64,000 bases of DNA, from NCBI RefSeq assembly GCF_019249215.1, contig NZ_JAESDI010000008.1, positions 62,001-126,000 of the forward strand, written 5' to 3'. Under the pieces are notes generated by a model that searched no databases, was not told the origin of the DNA, and saw only the letters and a list, made by a program, of their open reading frames with translations. Source of the stretch: Alteromonas lipotrueae (GTDB lineage: Bacteria > Pseudomonadota > Gammaproteobacteria > Enterobacterales > Alteromonadaceae). This document shows positions 7,704 through 18,778 of this stretch, one piece after another (position 1 is the stretch's first letter; each line of letters starts with the position of its first letter). The translations under genes and the position numbers were made by a program.

Positions 7704-10193
7704 GTGTTAAATTGGATTAAGTGGTTGGTTTTTGGTGCAATTGCATTAGTCGTTTTAGCACTGGGTGGCGTTTACATGGCGTTGCACCTAAGTTTACCCA
7801 CATTAGACGGTAATCACGCCACGTCTCGCATTACCGCGCCCGCAACACTTGCCCGCGACTCTATGGGTCACGCGGTGATTAATGCGCAAGATAAATTCGA
7901 TGCGGCTTATGCCCTAGGCTTTGCCCACGGCCAAGACCGTTTCTTTCAAATGGATTTACAACGCAGAAGCGCGTCGGGTCGGTTGGCAGAATGGGTAGGT
8001 GATGTGGCGCTAGATATTGATAAAAATGCCCGTTTTCACCAGTTCTCAGAACGCGCTGCAGCCGTTTTCGATAGTCTGCCACTTACACAAAAACAATTGC
8101 TTGTGAGTTACTCTCATGGGGTAAATGCTGCGCTAGACGAATATACCGTGCCCCCCTTTGAATACATTGCAGCTGGGTTAACACTATCACCCTGGCAGCC
8201 TACCGACAGTATCTTGGTGGCCTACAGCATGTATTTAGATTTACAAGGCGGCCAAATTGAAATTGATTTAGCCCGCACGGCCTTAAAAGAAACCTACGGC
8301 ACGCCGCTATACAATTTCATTACCCAGCCCAGCCGTTATCAAGCCGCATTGGATGGCAGTGAATTGGCGCTTTACCACGCCGACGTACCGCCTTATCCTA
8401 TAATATCTGAGCCGGTTTTGTCTGAACCTACATTTGAGCCTTCACCTGAGCCTAGCCCATCTAAAAGTAGCCCATCTGAGCAAGCACCTAAACCTAGTGG
8501 CAGCAATTATAATTCTGGCCCCCCTACTATTTCAGAAGTATCACTACAGTCTTACAACGCTGAAGAGCTACCAGATATAGGCAGTAACAATTGGGCGGTT
8601 ACCGGAAACCTTACGGCAACAGGCAGTGGTTTACTGGCTAATGACATGCACCTAGGTTTACGTGTACCTATTATTTGGTATCGCACACAGCTTAATTACA
8701 AAGACACACACCGAAGCTCGGTAGGCGACACCTACCCAAGCTCTGATTTATTGGCTAAAAGTACATCCGCTACAAGTGTGTCGGTAACCGGCGTATCACT
8801 CCCTGGATTACCCGGCGTGATAGTTGGCACCAACAACAAAGTAGCGTGGGGCTTCACGAATGCCAACTTAGACAACCTAGATTGGATAGCACTTGCCGAC
8901 GATACCCCGACAAAAATGGTAGATGAGGTAATAGTAAGTAAAGCGGTGTCGCATACCTACACGCTAGAAATAAGCGAATACGGTCCGGTAAAACTCGTTA
9001 ACGGTAAGCGCTACGCGTTAAATTGGGTGGCACATCATCCTTTTGCGGTAAACCTTGCTATTGTTGAAATGGGCACGGCGAATACCGTAGACGATGCTAT
9101 TGCCGTAGGTAAAGATATTGCTATTCCTACCCAAAATATGGTGATCGTAGATGATTCTGGCAGCACAGCATGGTTACCCGGCGGCGCAGTAATGCATAGA
9201 GAGCAAGCTTCGTTTACCGCCGTTGACGAAAGCACCGTTGCGCCAATAGCGCCCTCACGCACCACCAACCTTCCGGTAGTGAAAAACCCAAGCAGCGACA
9301 GAATATGGACAGCCAATGCGCGGGTAATTTCCGCCAATGACGTAGCAAGATTGGGCGATGGTGGTTATGCCCTTGGTGCCAGAGGCCAGCAAATAAGAGA
9401 TCGCTTATTTGAAAAAGATACCTTTAACGAAAACGACTTCTACGCTATTCAATTAGACAATCACGCACAATTTCTACTTCCATGGCAGCAGTTACTTTCT
9501 GGCTTGTTACTGAACGACAACATTGAATTTAAAGCCGACCTTGCTTACCTACGAAAATGGGGTGAATGCGCGTGCGAAGACTCTGTGGGTTACACCCTAG
9601 TAAAACATTTTCGCAAAGAAGTGGTAAGCCAACTGTTTGGTAAAATACTGTCTAGCATCGACAACCAAGGCGTACAAAGCCGCTCGCTACTTCGCGGTAT
9701 AGAACCAGCAACATGGCAATTAATACACACCCAGCCCGATAGCTGGCTGCCTGAAGGTACTGAATCGTTTGATGATTTGCTTGTTGATGCCTATCGCCGC
9801 GCCAAGCATGCACTATTAGATGAGCACTCCCCTATTGAAGCCAATATGGAAGACTTACGCTGGGGCCGTGTTAACGCGCTTACGGTAAAGCATCCGTTTG
9901 CCGCACAAATTCCTTTCGTAGGGCATAAGCTTAATATGGATACCGTTGAAGGCTTTGGTGATACCTATATGCCCGCGGTTCAATCATCAACGTTCGGCGC
10001 GTCAGAACGCTTTTTTGTTAGCCCAGGGCATTTAGATGATGCCATTCTAACCTTGCCTGGGGCGCAGTCTGGTCACCCTCTATCACCCTTTTTTAAAGCA
10101 GGCTTTAGCGACTACGCCACACAAGCCGCTACCCCATTGCTTCCTGGCAAGCCAATTCATTTGCGCCAGTGGTATCCGAAGGACGAAGGATAA
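7704..10193 (+). CDS. Penicillin-acylase-family Ntn hydrolase (acylase)
   Basis: An 829-residue preproenzyme of the penicillin/AHL acylase family, which hydrolyses amide bonds of acylated substrates in the periplasm after autocatalytic splitting into alpha and beta subunits. A hydrophobic N-terminal segment (residues 5-27) is a signal anchor. The alpha part has GFAHGQDRFFQMDLQRR. The predicted beta subunit starts at Ser294 in GSNNWAVTG, the Ntn nucleophile; HLGLRVPIIWY and the LPGLPGVIVGTNNKVAWGFTNAN region follow. A Pro/Ser/Glu-rich spacer at about 235-272 lies just before the cleavage site. Start is GTG with TGGAG 8 bases upstream. Substrate is unknown: penicillin, N-acyl homoserine lactone or another amide are all possible. 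The next gene starts 4 bases after its stop. Confidence 0.9.
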   Translation: MLNWIKWLVFGAIALVVLALGGVYMALHLSLPTLDGNHATSRITAPATLARDSMGHAVINAQDKFDAAYALGFAHGQDRFFQMDLQRRSASGRLAEWVGDVALDIDKNARFHQFSERAAAVFDSLPLTQKQLLVSYSHGVNAALDEYTVPPFEYIAAGLTLSPWQPTDSILVAYSMYLDLQGGQIEIDLARTALKETYGTPLYNFITQPSRYQAALDGSELALYHADVPPYPIISEPVLSEPTFEPSPEPSPSKSSPSEQAPKPSGSNYNSGPPTISEVSLQSYNAEELPDIGSNNWAVTGNLTATGSGLLANDMHLGLRVPIIWYRTQLNYKDTHRSSVGDTYPSSDLLAKSTSATSVSVTGVSLPGLPGVIVGTNNKVAWGFTNANLDNLDWIALADDTPTKMVDEVIVSKAVSHTYTLEISEYGPVKLVNGKRYALNWVAHHPFAVNLAIVEMGTANTVDDAIAVGKDIAIPTQNMVIVDDSGSTAWLPGGAVMHREQASFTAVDESTVAPIAPSRTTNLPVVKNPSSDRIWTANARVISANDVARLGDGGYALGARGQQIRDRLFEKDTFNENDFYAIQLDNHAQFLLPWQQLLSGLLLNDNIEFKADLAYLRKWGECACEDSVGYTLVKHFRKEVVSQLFGKILSSIDNQGVQSRSLLRGIEPATWQLIHTQPDSWLPEGTESFDDLLVDAYRRAKHALLDEHSPIEANMEDLRWGRVNALTVKHPFAAQIPFVGHKLNMDTVEGFGDTYMPAVQSSTFGASERFFVSPGHLDDAILTLPGAQSGHPLSPFFKAGFSDYATQAATPLLPGKPIHLRQWYPKDEG

Positions 10194-10197
10194 CGTA

Positions 10198-10668
10198 ATG
10201 ACACCTGCTATTACCTTATTAAGAAAAAAGCACATTGCGCATACTATTTTAAAGTATGAGCACGACAGCAATGCGCCGTCTTATGGCTTGGAAGCAGCCG
10301 ACAAACTAAGCCTTAACCCAAATACAGTATTTAAAACGCTGGTCGTGTGCGATGAAGCCAACAAATTAGCCGTTGCTTTAGTACCCGTAAACACGAAGTT
10401 AAGCGAAAAGAAGCTTGCCAAAGTACTAAGCGTGAAGAAAATCACCATGGCGCCAAACGACACGGTAACCGCCAGCACTGGCTATTTATTAGGTGGAGTG
10501 AGCCCTTTAGGGCAGAAAAAGCGCCTAGCAACCGTGTTACATGAGAGTGCATTAGAACACGACATTATTTACGTGAGTGCAGGTAAGCGGGGTTTAGAGC
10601 TAGAAATCCCCCCGCAATGCATCATTAACTTAACGCAAGGCAAAACCGCTGATATTGCTGCTGGCTAA
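10198..10668 (+). CDS. ybaK: YbaK/EbsC-type Cys-tRNA(Pro) deacylase
   Basis: Trans-acting editing enzyme that hydrolyses mischarged aminoacyl-tRNA, typically Cys-tRNA(Pro). The 156-residue single domain shows the family pattern: N-terminal ALK/LLRKKHIAH helix, NPNTVFKTLVV, conserved Lys-rich KLAKVLSVKK, GYLLGGVSPLG and ISAGKRGLELE-like C-terminus (YVSAGKRGLELEIPP). Length matches E. coli YbaK (159). It follows the acylase gene by 4 bases with GAAGGA upstream, so probably co-transcribed, and it is convergent with the next minus-strand gene. Confidence 0.9.
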   Translation: MTPAITLLRKKHIAHTILKYEHDSNAPSYGLEAADKLSLNPNTVFKTLVVCDEANKLAVALVPVNTKLSEKKLAKVLSVKKITMAPNDTVTASTGYLLGGVSPLGQKKRLATVLHESALEHDIIYVSAGKRGLELEIPPQCIINLTQGKTADIAAG

Positions 10669-10681
10669 CAGAGTCAGACGA

Positions 10682-11272
10682 TTACTGGGGCTCATCTATG
10701 CTTAGCGATAGCGAATCACCTTCGGCACGTGCCAGCCAGCGCTGTTTTGCTTCGTTTAATGCCGCGTCACTTGGTGGGTTAGTGCCCGATAAGGCTTGTG
10801 CCATTTGAACAATAATCGCATCGCGTTTTTCAAGCAAAGCTTCAGTACGTTCGAACAAGTCGTACGCCTCTGGATATTCATCTTTTAAGTTACCCATATC
10901 TTCAAGCGCATAATAACGGGCCTCAAAGGCTTCATTAAATAGCTGGCGCTTGGCGTTAAACACCACATAATCGTAGGCTTGCTGCGAATCTAAATATTCT
11001 ATGTGGGTTTGCGCTAGATGGCCCGCTTCAGCCACTACTTGCGCTTGTTCCATCCACTGATTAATGACGTCTTTATCGCCATTTTTAACCGCTTCTTTTA
11101 CCCCAGCTTGTAAATCACTGGCGTGCAGAATTTCCATTAAAGTGATAACAGGAACTTGTGCCGACGCTTGATCGCGCTGATTAGTATCTTCTGCCAAATA
11201 AACAAACCAACCCGCAACAGCAAAAACAATACACGTGAAAACAGCAACAATAATGAGAAGCGCTTTAACCAC
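10682..11272 (-). CDS. Unknown membrane-anchored protein
   Basis: I do not recognise this family. The start chosen is the GTG at 11272, preceded by a strong GGAGGA (11282 to 11277); an upstream ATG at 11311 is less likely because the ribosome site would then lie inside the gene. The 196-residue product starts with a single hydrophobic segment (VKALLIIVAVFTCIVFAVAGWFV), then a mostly helical, acidic, Ala/Glu-rich soluble part with no Cys pairs or catalytic motif that I can name. It is probably anchored in the inner membrane with a periplasmic helical domain. It stands downstream of the ihfA terminator, so it has its own promoter. Confidence 0.75.
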   Translation of the reverse strand: MVKALLIIVAVFTCIVFAVAGWFVYLAEDTNQRDQASAQVPVITLMEILHASDLQAGVKEAVKNGDKDVINQWMEQAQVVAEAGHLAQTHIEYLDSQQAYDYVVFNAKRQLFNEAFEARYYALEDMGNLKDEYPEAYDLFERTEALLEKRDAIIVQMAQALSGTNPPSDAALNEAKQRWLARAEGDSLSLSIDEPQ

Positions 11273-11337
11273 ACTTTCCTCCAGACAAAATGAAATGAAA
11301 CGCAGCAACAAGGTTACTGGTTTTGAATAGGCAATAC

Positions 11338-11364
11338 AAAAAAGAGCGAGTTACCCCGCTCTTT
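11338..11364 (-). terminator. Rho-independent terminator after ihfA
   Basis: An 8-bp stem AAAGAGCG / CGCTCTTT (11341-11348 and 11357-11364) with an 8-nt loop, followed on the minus strand by a run of Ts. It lies 26 bases after the ihfA stop and closes the pheST-ihfA unit. Confidence 0.85.
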
Positions 11365-11389
11365 TATCAGTATTGTAACGACCGGTAGA

Positions 11390-11689
11390 TTACTGGTCGA
11401 TAGGCGAAGAGTTTTCTACGCGACTCTTCAATTTCTGACCCGGGCGGAACGTTACCACCCGGCGCGCTTTAATAGGAATGTCTTCACCGGTTTTAGGGTT
11501 CCGGCCCGGACGTTCGTTTTTATCACGCAAGTCGAAATTGCCAAAACCTGACAGTTTTACTTGCTCACCAGCTTCTAAAGCGCCTTTTATCTCTTCGAAA
11601 AAAAGCTCTACCAGATCTTTAGCATCACGCTTGTTAATGCCCAACTTTTCGAATAGGTGTTCAGCCATCTCGGCTTTGGTCAATGCCAT
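11390..11689 (-). CDS. ihfA: Integration host factor alpha subunit
   Basis: Small DNA-bending HU/IHF protein that pairs with IHF-beta and shapes promoters, replication origins and recombination sites. The 99-residue sequence shows [21 protein letters not shown], the dimerisation helix [24 protein letters not shown], and the DNA-binding arm [14 protein letters not shown] with the Pro that intercalates DNA. Length is the same as E. coli IHF-alpha. It starts 3 bases after the pheT stop, the same arrangement as in E. coli pheST-ihfA. Confidence 0.97.
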   Translation of the reverse strand: MALTKAEMAEHLFEKLGINKRDAKDLVELFFEEIKGALEAGEQVKLSGFGNFDLRDKNERPGRNPKTGEDIPIKARRVVTFRPGQKLKSRVENSSPIDQ

Positions 11690-11692
11690 AGT

Positions 11693-14080
11693 TTACTCTC
11701 TTAACGCGGCCTCAAACTCAGATTCCAGACCTTTAACCACAGTATCTACAGCCTGCTGAATTTCAGCTTCTTCCAAGGTTTTTTCCGGATCTTGTAAGTG
11801 AAGTGACAAAGCAAGGCTCTTGTAACCAGGTTCAATTCCCTTGCCTTTGTACACGTCAAACAAGTTTAAGCCAACTAGTTGATTTACGCCAATTTCTTCT
11901 ATGTAAGAAAGAATATTTCCTACACTCACTTCATCTTTCACCGTAATAGCAATATCACGGCGGTTCGATGGGAAGCGCGATACAGGCGCGGCAGACGGTA
12001 ATTTACGTGCGACAACAGCTTCTACTTCAAGCTCGAACACAAATACCCGACCGTTAACACCCAACAACTTTGTAAACTGCGGGTGTATAGCACCAATATA
12101 GCCAACTTCTTCATCATTAAGCAAAATTTTTGCAGTCATACCCGGATGCAACGCACTATGCTGGGCACTTACAAAACTAAACTCACCGGTTTTACCCGTT
12201 AATGCCAGTAATGCCTCTACATCTGCTTTTGCATCGAAGAAATCTACTGGGCTGTCGCCTAAATCCCAGTGTTCTTCGTTACGACGCCCTGCTACTACAC
12301 CACCAATAACCTGCTGTTGCAATACACCATTAGGCGTATCTTGTTGAGGAATAAAGCGTAATCCAGTTTCAAACAAACGTACTCTGCCCTGTTGACGCTT
12401 TTGGTTGTAAGCCGTTGCACCTAGTAACCCAGGCCACAAGCTAACACGCATCACAGACATGTCTGATGAAATAGGATGCGGCAATACCATGCTTTTCGCA
12501 TCAGGAAATAGTGCACTTTGAATTTTAGGGTCAACAAACGAATAGGTAATCGCTTCATTATAGCCACGGCTTAATAATAACGATTTCATGGTGTTAATCG
12601 GCAACACCGCTTCTTGTGAAGGCAACATAGACAACGCAGCGGTTGGCGCAACATGTGGAATGTTGTTATAGCCGTACACACGCGCTACTTCTTCTATTAA
12701 GTCTTCTTCAATAGCAATGTCGAAACGATAGCTTGGCGCCTTCGCTTCCCAACCTTCGTTCGTTTGGACAACGTTTAAGCCAAGACGTTCAAGTATTTCA
12801 AGCACTTGAGCATCATCAATGGTTATACCCAACACGCGGGCTAAACGATCACGTCGTAATAAAACACTGGCCTGTTTAGGCAATTTGTCTTCTTCACAGG
12901 CTTCAATAACCGGCCCTGCTTCACCACCACATATCTGTAAGATAAGGGCAGTAGCACGCTCCATAGCGTTACGTTGAAGTTGTGAGTCTACGCCACGCTC
13001 ATAACGGTGCGACGCATCGGTATGTAAACCATACTGACGTGCACGGCCCATAATGGCATCACGGCTGAAAAACGCACTTTCAAGCAAAATATCTTTGGTG
13101 TCTGAATTTACACCTGAATGTAAACCACCAAAAATACCCGCCATGGCTAACGCTTTGTTGTCGTCGGCAATAACCAAGGTGTCGTCGTTAAGCTTAGCTT
13201 CGGTTTCATCTAGCAACGTAAGGGTTTCCCCCTTATTCGCCATACGCACGTTTACACTGCCTTCAATAGCAGCAAGGTTGAACGCGTGCATAGGTTGGCC
13301 AAGCTCTAACAAGATAAAGTTGGTGACATCTACAATAGGGTCGATACTACGAATACCACAGCGGCGAAGCTTTTCGCTTAACCATAGCGGCGTAGCGGCT
13401 GCTACGTTAACGTTACGAAGCACACGGCCTACATAACGTGGGCACGCTTCTGGCGCACTTAATTTAATAGCAATGCTATCGTCAATAGTGGCCGCAACAG
13501 GGCTAATAGCCGGCTCGCATACATCTAGGTTGTTCAACACGCCTACTTCGCGGGCAATACCACGAATACCCAAGCAGTCTGCTCGGTTAGGCGTTAAGTC
13601 TACTTCAATAGAAGTATCGTCTAGGTCTAGGTATTCACGAATATTGGTGCCTACTGGGGCATCGGCTGGCAATTCAATAATGCCATCGTGATCGTCACTA
13701 ATGCCTAGCTCAGAAAAACTACACAACATACCCATAGAAGGTTCGCCGCGTAGTTTTGCTTTTTTAATTTTAAAGTTACCAGGCAGTACCGCGCCTACTA
13801 CAGCAACGGCTACTTTAATGCCTTCACGACAATTCGGGGCACCGCATACAATGTCGCGAAGCTCACCGTCACCAACGTTTACTTTAGTAACACGTAATTT
13901 ATCGGCATTCGGGTGCTGGCCACATTCAACCACCTCCCCTACTAATACGCCGCTAAACTCGCCTGCAACAGGTTCAACACCATCAACTTCAAGGCCAGCC
14001 ATGCTTAACTGTTCAGACAGTTCTTTAGCCGACAAAGCAGGGTTAACCCATTCTCTTAACCACTTTTCACTGAATTTCAT
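11693..14080 (-). CDS. pheT: Phenylalanyl-tRNA synthetase beta subunit
   Basis: Beta subunit of the (alpha-beta)2 enzyme that charges tRNA(Phe) and hydrolyses misacylated Tyr-tRNA(Phe). The 795 residues equal the E. coli length. Visible: N-terminal tRNA-binding OB domain ([23 protein letters not shown]), B3/B4 editing module, B5 domain with Mg/ATP region (YNEAITYSF), and the C-terminal FDX-ACB anticodon-binding domain ([16 protein letters not shown]). Starts 14 bases downstream of pheS. No truncation or missing motif noted. Confidence 0.97.
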   Translation of the reverse strand: MKFSEKWLREWVNPALSAKELSEQLSMAGLEVDGVEPVAGEFSGVLVGEVVECGQHPNADKLRVTKVNVGDGELRDIVCGAPNCREGIKVAVAVVGAVLPGNFKIKKAKLRGEPSMGMLCSFSELGISDDHDGIIELPADAPVGTNIREYLDLDDTSIEVDLTPNRADCLGIRGIAREVGVLNNLDVCEPAISPVAATIDDSIAIKLSAPEACPRYVGRVLRNVNVAAATPLWLSEKLRRCGIRSIDPIVDVTNFILLELGQPMHAFNLAAIEGSVNVRMANKGETLTLLDETEAKLNDDTLVIADDNKALAMAGIFGGLHSGVNSDTKDILLESAFFSRDAIMGRARQYGLHTDASHRYERGVDSQLQRNAMERATALILQICGGEAGPVIEACEEDKLPKQASVLLRRDRLARVLGITIDDAQVLEILERLGLNVVQTNEGWEAKAPSYRFDIAIEEDLIEEVARVYGYNNIPHVAPTAALSMLPSQEAVLPINTMKSLLLSRGYNEAITYSFVDPKIQSALFPDAKSMVLPHPISSDMSVMRVSLWPGLLGATAYNQKRQQGRVRLFETGLRFIPQQDTPNGVLQQQVIGGVVAGRRNEEHWDLGDSPVDFFDAKADVEALLALTGKTGEFSFVSAQHSALHPGMTAKILLNDEEVGYIGAIHPQFTKLLGVNGRVFVFELEVEAVVARKLPSAAPVSRFPSNRRDIAITVKDEVSVGNILSYIEEIGVNQLVGLNLFDVYKGKGIEPGYKSLALSLHLQDPEKTLEEAEIQQAVDTVVKGLESEFEAALRE

Positions 14081-14094
14081 GCTTACTCTCTGCC

Positions 14095-15434
<1,340 letters not shown>

Positions 15435-16223
15435 ATGCATTTCAAGATATTAGCTGTACTCTTATTATTTATTTCCTACAACGCGCATTCTGCGTTCATG
15501 CAATTCAATTTCACAGGCTTTGTTTCTAGTGTAGAGAACAACGCTAATTCTGAGTTTGACGAAGCCAGCTTGCTTGGCCAAACAATAAGTGGTTCGTTCA
15601 CGTTAGATTTATCAACAGAAGTTTATGGCAGGCTTGAAACTAGCTGGTACTGGTGGGGGCAAGTTGAATCTGGCTTACCCGTACTGACTTCCCAATTAAT
15701 CCTGGGTAGCAAAACATACAGCCTTGCTAATCAAGGTATTTACAACGCCTTTGAGGATGACTATTTTCCTGAAGAACATATTGAAATGTATAACGGCCCA
15801 GATTACGACGGCGGCCCCATTGGTGACGGCGAATATTTTAGCGATTTTGCTAGGTTTACAGAAGCTACCTCTAGCGGAGAAAGTATCTTATCCTATGCGT
15901 TAAGCATTTATTTTTTCGATATAATTAATGATTTTCTAGTATTCAGCGAAGAAACTGAACTATTCGACAAGCAGCCCGACTTCTCGCAACCGTTTTTCTG
16001 GGAAGATACAAACTTTACCGACAACAATCAGCAAGGCACTGGCTCCCTTCGTGTAAGAGAAAGCTTTTACCCTACGGCAGGCGGCTTTGAGCGCAATATT
16101 GATTCCACGCTCGGTTTTACGCTGGCTAGTGTTAGTGCTATTCGCGTGGATTCGCCAAGTACTTGGGTAATTATGATAATCTTTTTGAGTTTACTTATAC
16201 GAAAGCGAGTAACTGTTAGTTAA
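15435..16223 (+). CDS. Secreted protein with degenerate PEP-CTERM-like tail
   Basis: Unrecognised 262-residue exported protein. A signal peptide ends near NAHS-A (residue 19). The body is acidic, Tyr/Phe-rich and predicted beta-rich with no catalytic motif seen. The C-terminus reads VDSPSTWVIMIIFLSLLIRKR: a short SPST motif, one hydrophobic segment and a basic tail, the layout of exosortase sorting signals, although the PEP motif itself is not conserved. A plain C-terminal membrane anchor is the alternative. GGAG lies 8 bases before the ATG. It is the first gene after the pheS side of the EPS locus. Confidence 0.65.
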   Translation: MHFKILAVLLLFISYNAHSAFMQFNFTGFVSSVENNANSEFDEASLLGQTISGSFTLDLSTEVYGRLETSWYWWGQVESGLPVLTSQLILGSKTYSLANQGIYNAFEDDYFPEEHIEMYNGPDYDGGPIGDGEYFSDFARFTEATSSGESILSYALSIYFFDIINDFLVFSEETELFDKQPDFSQPFFWEDTNFTDNNQQGTGSLRVRESFYPTAGGFERNIDSTLGFTLASVSAIRVDSPSTWVIMIIFLSLLIRKRVTVS

Positions 16224-16225
16224 AC

Positions 16226-16244
16226 TGCACCAGCAAGTGGTGCA
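16226..16244 (+). other. Hairpin after the 15435 gene
   Basis: Perfect 7-bp inverted repeat TGCACCA / TGGTGCA with a 5-nt loop, starting 2 bases after the stop codon. No T-run follows, so it is not a typical intrinsic terminator; it could stabilise the mRNA end. Confidence 0.5.
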
Positions 16245-16292
16245 TCGAGCATGGACGTTTGCTGTCAAACCAAATAATAAAAAGGAAATTTA

Positions 16293-17429
16293 GTGAAGAG
16301 AATTTTGTTTGTTATAAATTCTATCGGTTATGGTGGTGCAGAAAGGGCACTGGTAAATTTATTGAGTAAGCCGTCTTTATACTCTGAGTTCGATGTACAT
16401 GTTGCCCTTTTAGATGATGAGCCCATCGTTCGCGCTCTTCCTGATAACATCACGCTACATCAATTAGAAAGTAAAAGAGGTTTAGTTCGTAGCTTTATTA
16501 ATTTAATGCGCCTTCAGCGCGAGTGTAAACCTGATTTATGCGTTAGCTTTCTGGTTAGGGCTAATGTGGTTAACGCTACACTTAAATTGACTTCTAAAAA
16601 CAGGAAGGTCGTTTTATGTGAGCGCATGCATTTAAGTAGTCACCTCGACGGGCAGTTTAAAAACATGAAGCGGGTGTTGGCGGGTATACTACCCAAATTG
16701 ACCTATCGTCTTGCTGACGCTGTGATTGGGGTTTCAACTGGCGTAACAAATGATCTTGTTGAAAACTTTAGCGTTCCAGCTACCAAAGCTACAACTATAT
16801 TTAACCCCTACAATATTTCACAAATTGAAGAACATTCAAAAATTGAACCTGAATTTGCATTGCCTGACTCTTTTGTTGTTAGTACAGGAAGGCTAACGCC
16901 AAGCAAAAACGTAAAAGGTTTGATAGATGCTTACTTGGCATCGAACGAAAGCGCTCCCCTTTGTATTCTTGGGGAAGGTGAGCAAAAAGCAGAAATAGAA
17001 GATTACATTGTACTTAAAAATGCGAAGCAGAAAGTGTTACTACTTGGGTATGCTGAAAACCCTTTCGCCATTGTATCAAAAGCCAAATATTATGTTTCCG
17101 CATCGTTGAATGAAGGTTTTCCCAATGCGCTTGTAGAGGCCATGGTTTTGGGCTTACCAGTAATAATGACAAATTGCCCTTCTGGACCTGCCGAAATACT
17201 AAATGAAAACCCACAATATACGAGTGATAAGCTCACAGAAGCCAAACACGGCTTGTTAGCCCCCCTCAATAACACCTTAGAATTAACTCGGGCCTTTAAC
17301 CTGTGCAGCGAAGAACCTATTCGCACCAATTACGCTATAAAAGCTAGAAAGCGAGCTGAAGATTTTTCTATAGAGGCTATTGCTAATGAATATTGGCAAT
17401 TTTTGCGACAAACGTTACTGCAGCATTGA
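16293..17429 (+). CDS. Glycosyltransferase family 4
   Basis: Retaining GT-B enzyme of 378 residues, presumed to add a sugar to the EPS repeat unit on the cytoplasmic face. Motifs: N-terminal INSIGYGGAERAL, donor-domain GRLTPSKNVKGLIDAY, and the ExxxxxxxE-type motif NEGFPNALVEAM followed by NCPSGPAEIL. Start is GTG with AAAGGAA 6 bases upstream. It resembles the glycosyltransferase at 34692-35828 throughout (VSFLVRANVVN versus FSFLTRSNFLN; ERMHLSSHLDG versus ERVNTTSHLSG; FNPYNISQ versus YNPYDIAQ), so the two are paralogues. Convergent with the next gene, overlapping 15 bases. Donor and linkage are unknown. Confidence 0.88.
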   Translation: MKRILFVINSIGYGGAERALVNLLSKPSLYSEFDVHVALLDDEPIVRALPDNITLHQLESKRGLVRSFINLMRLQRECKPDLCVSFLVRANVVNATLKLTSKNRKVVLCERMHLSSHLDGQFKNMKRVLAGILPKLTYRLADAVIGVSTGVTNDLVENFSVPATKATTIFNPYNISQIEEHSKIEPEFALPDSFVVSTGRLTPSKNVKGLIDAYLASNESAPLCILGEGEQKAEIEDYIVLKNAKQKVLLLGYAENPFAIVSKAKYYVSASLNEGFPNALVEAMVLGLPVIMTNCPSGPAEILNENPQYTSDKLTEAKHGLLAPLNNTLELTRAFNLCSEEPIRTNYAIKARKRAEDFSIEAIANEYWQFLRQTLLQH

Positions 17430-18530
17430 GTTGAATAAATTGAAGTGTTCGTGTGCGTTCGCTTCCCATGTATTATTCGATTGCAGAAATTCAGCCGATT
17501 TACTTCTGTAAATTGAATAATCTTCAGCATTAAGTTTTGCGGTAAGCGCGGGCACATCGCCCTTTTTAACATAACTTTTTTCGTTAAGTTTGAACTCACG
17601 GTGGGCAGGGATATCACTGGCTACTATAGGTGTGTTGGCCGACAAAGCTTCAGCTACTACTAGGCAATACCCCTCCATATATGAGGGATTCACTAGAAGT
17701 GCAGCATTTTGGTAAATAGTAGCCAGATTGGCACCAGTATGAGCACCTGCAAAGATAATATTTTCGCTGCTATACTGAGTAATCTTTTTAACGTAATCAT
17801 TAGCGATATAATTATCGCCTACAATGACCAACTTTAACTTAGTCGGGTGCATTGCCAAGTAAGCATCTATAAGGTTATCGAAGCCTTTTGTTGCGTCTAA
17901 CCTTCCAACCGCTAAAAGATACTGTTTTGGTTCTAAACCTAACGCCTTTAAAAACGCGTCTTGCTTTATTTGAGCAGGTACGTTGCTGAGTGAGCCAGCA
18001 TTACGAATAACTAGCCGTTTTTGTAATAAAAACGGAAAGCGGGCATCTAACTCTTCTTTTACCGAAGCGCTTACGCAAATAATTCGTGAAGCAAACAGAA
18101 CAGTAAACAACTCCCCTACTTTCAATATTAGCTTGGCGTACCATTTCCATTTAGGACGTTTATAGTCAGGCGAATGATGTGTAACTACGGTTTTAAACCC
18201 TAATAGCCGCGAGAACAAACTAAAGAACCCAGGACCTATTCCATGAAGGTGCATAATTTTAGGGTGGATGAAGATACGGGCGTAACACAAAGCGACAAAC
18301 GTATGAAAAAAAGTTTCAAACCCAGAAATTTTCAGCGCCCTTATTACTTTTACGTCAACGTTTTCGTATTGGTAACTTTCTTGCTGTTTGTAGGGCAACC
18401 TAGTAATAAGGGTGATTTTATATGAAGGGTGCTCTTTAAGTATTAAGGGGTATAGCTTTTGACAAATTGTTTCCACACCGCCGACAAAGTTTGGTACCCC
18501 TCTTGTGCCGACAACACACACATGTGACAT
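17415..18530 (-). CDS. Glycosyltransferase family 4
   Basis: GT-B glycosyltransferase of 371 residues. Start is the ATG at 18530; an in-frame TTG just upstream is unlikely. Motifs: VGTRGVPNFVGGVET at the N-terminus (the GxRGxPxxxGGxE pattern), HLHGIGPGFFSLFSRLLG, THHSPDYKRPKW, GRLDATKGFDNLIDAY and SYMEGYCLVVAEALSANTPI. It is a paralogue of the 32245-33357 enzyme, with the same order of motifs including THH(S/G)(P/A)DY and the L-L/F-ARIF-HP stretch. The sugar added is unknown. Its region is divergent from the beta-helix lipoprotein gene. Confidence 0.88.
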   Translation of the reverse strand: MSHVCVVGTRGVPNFVGGVETICQKLYPLILKEHPSYKITLITRLPYKQQESYQYENVDVKVIRALKISGFETFFHTFVALCYARIFIHPKIMHLHGIGPGFFSLFSRLLGFKTVVTHHSPDYKRPKWKWYAKLILKVGELFTVLFASRIICVSASVKEELDARFPFLLQKRLVIRNAGSLSNVPAQIKQDAFLKALGLEPKQYLLAVGRLDATKGFDNLIDAYLAMHPTKLKLVIVGDNYIANDYVKKITQYSSENIIFAGAHTGANLATIYQNAALLVNPSYMEGYCLVVAEALSANTPIVASDIPAHREFKLNEKSYVKKGDVPALTAKLNAEDYSIYRSKSAEFLQSNNTWEANAHEHFNLFNSMLQ

Positions 18531-18703
18531 CAATAATTTCCCTACTAGCCTACGTTACCTGAGTTTTCAGTAAGTTTAGTATGAACTGAATTCAGATACA
18601 CAAAATAATTACGCACAGCACTGAATAAAAATGAAGTTAGTACTTTATTTGTTCCGACTAATCGCTTGTGTAGTTTAAAACGTATTACTAAACTGTAAGT
18701 CTC

Positions 18704-18759
18704 TTCCGTAAAAATACGTTTTTAGCACCTGTACTTCCGTATTTTTTATCTTTTCCGTA
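18704..18759 (+). repeat. Three direct copies of TTCCGTA upstream of the beta-helix lipoprotein gene
   Basis: TTCCGTA occurs at 18704-18710, 18735-18741 and 18753-18759, all in the same orientation and within 76 bases of the start codon. Such iterated heptamers may be binding sites for a regulator, but the number of copies is small and the region is AT-rich, so chance is possible. Confidence 0.4.
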
Positions 18760-18778
18760 ACAGCCAAAGGATTTTCTC

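Noticed and set aside
18590-18625. A third copy of the 17-bp palindrome upstream of the beta-helix lipoprotein (AAAATAATTAC)
   Set aside because: Only a partial half-site match without symmetry; expected by chance in AT-rich DNA.
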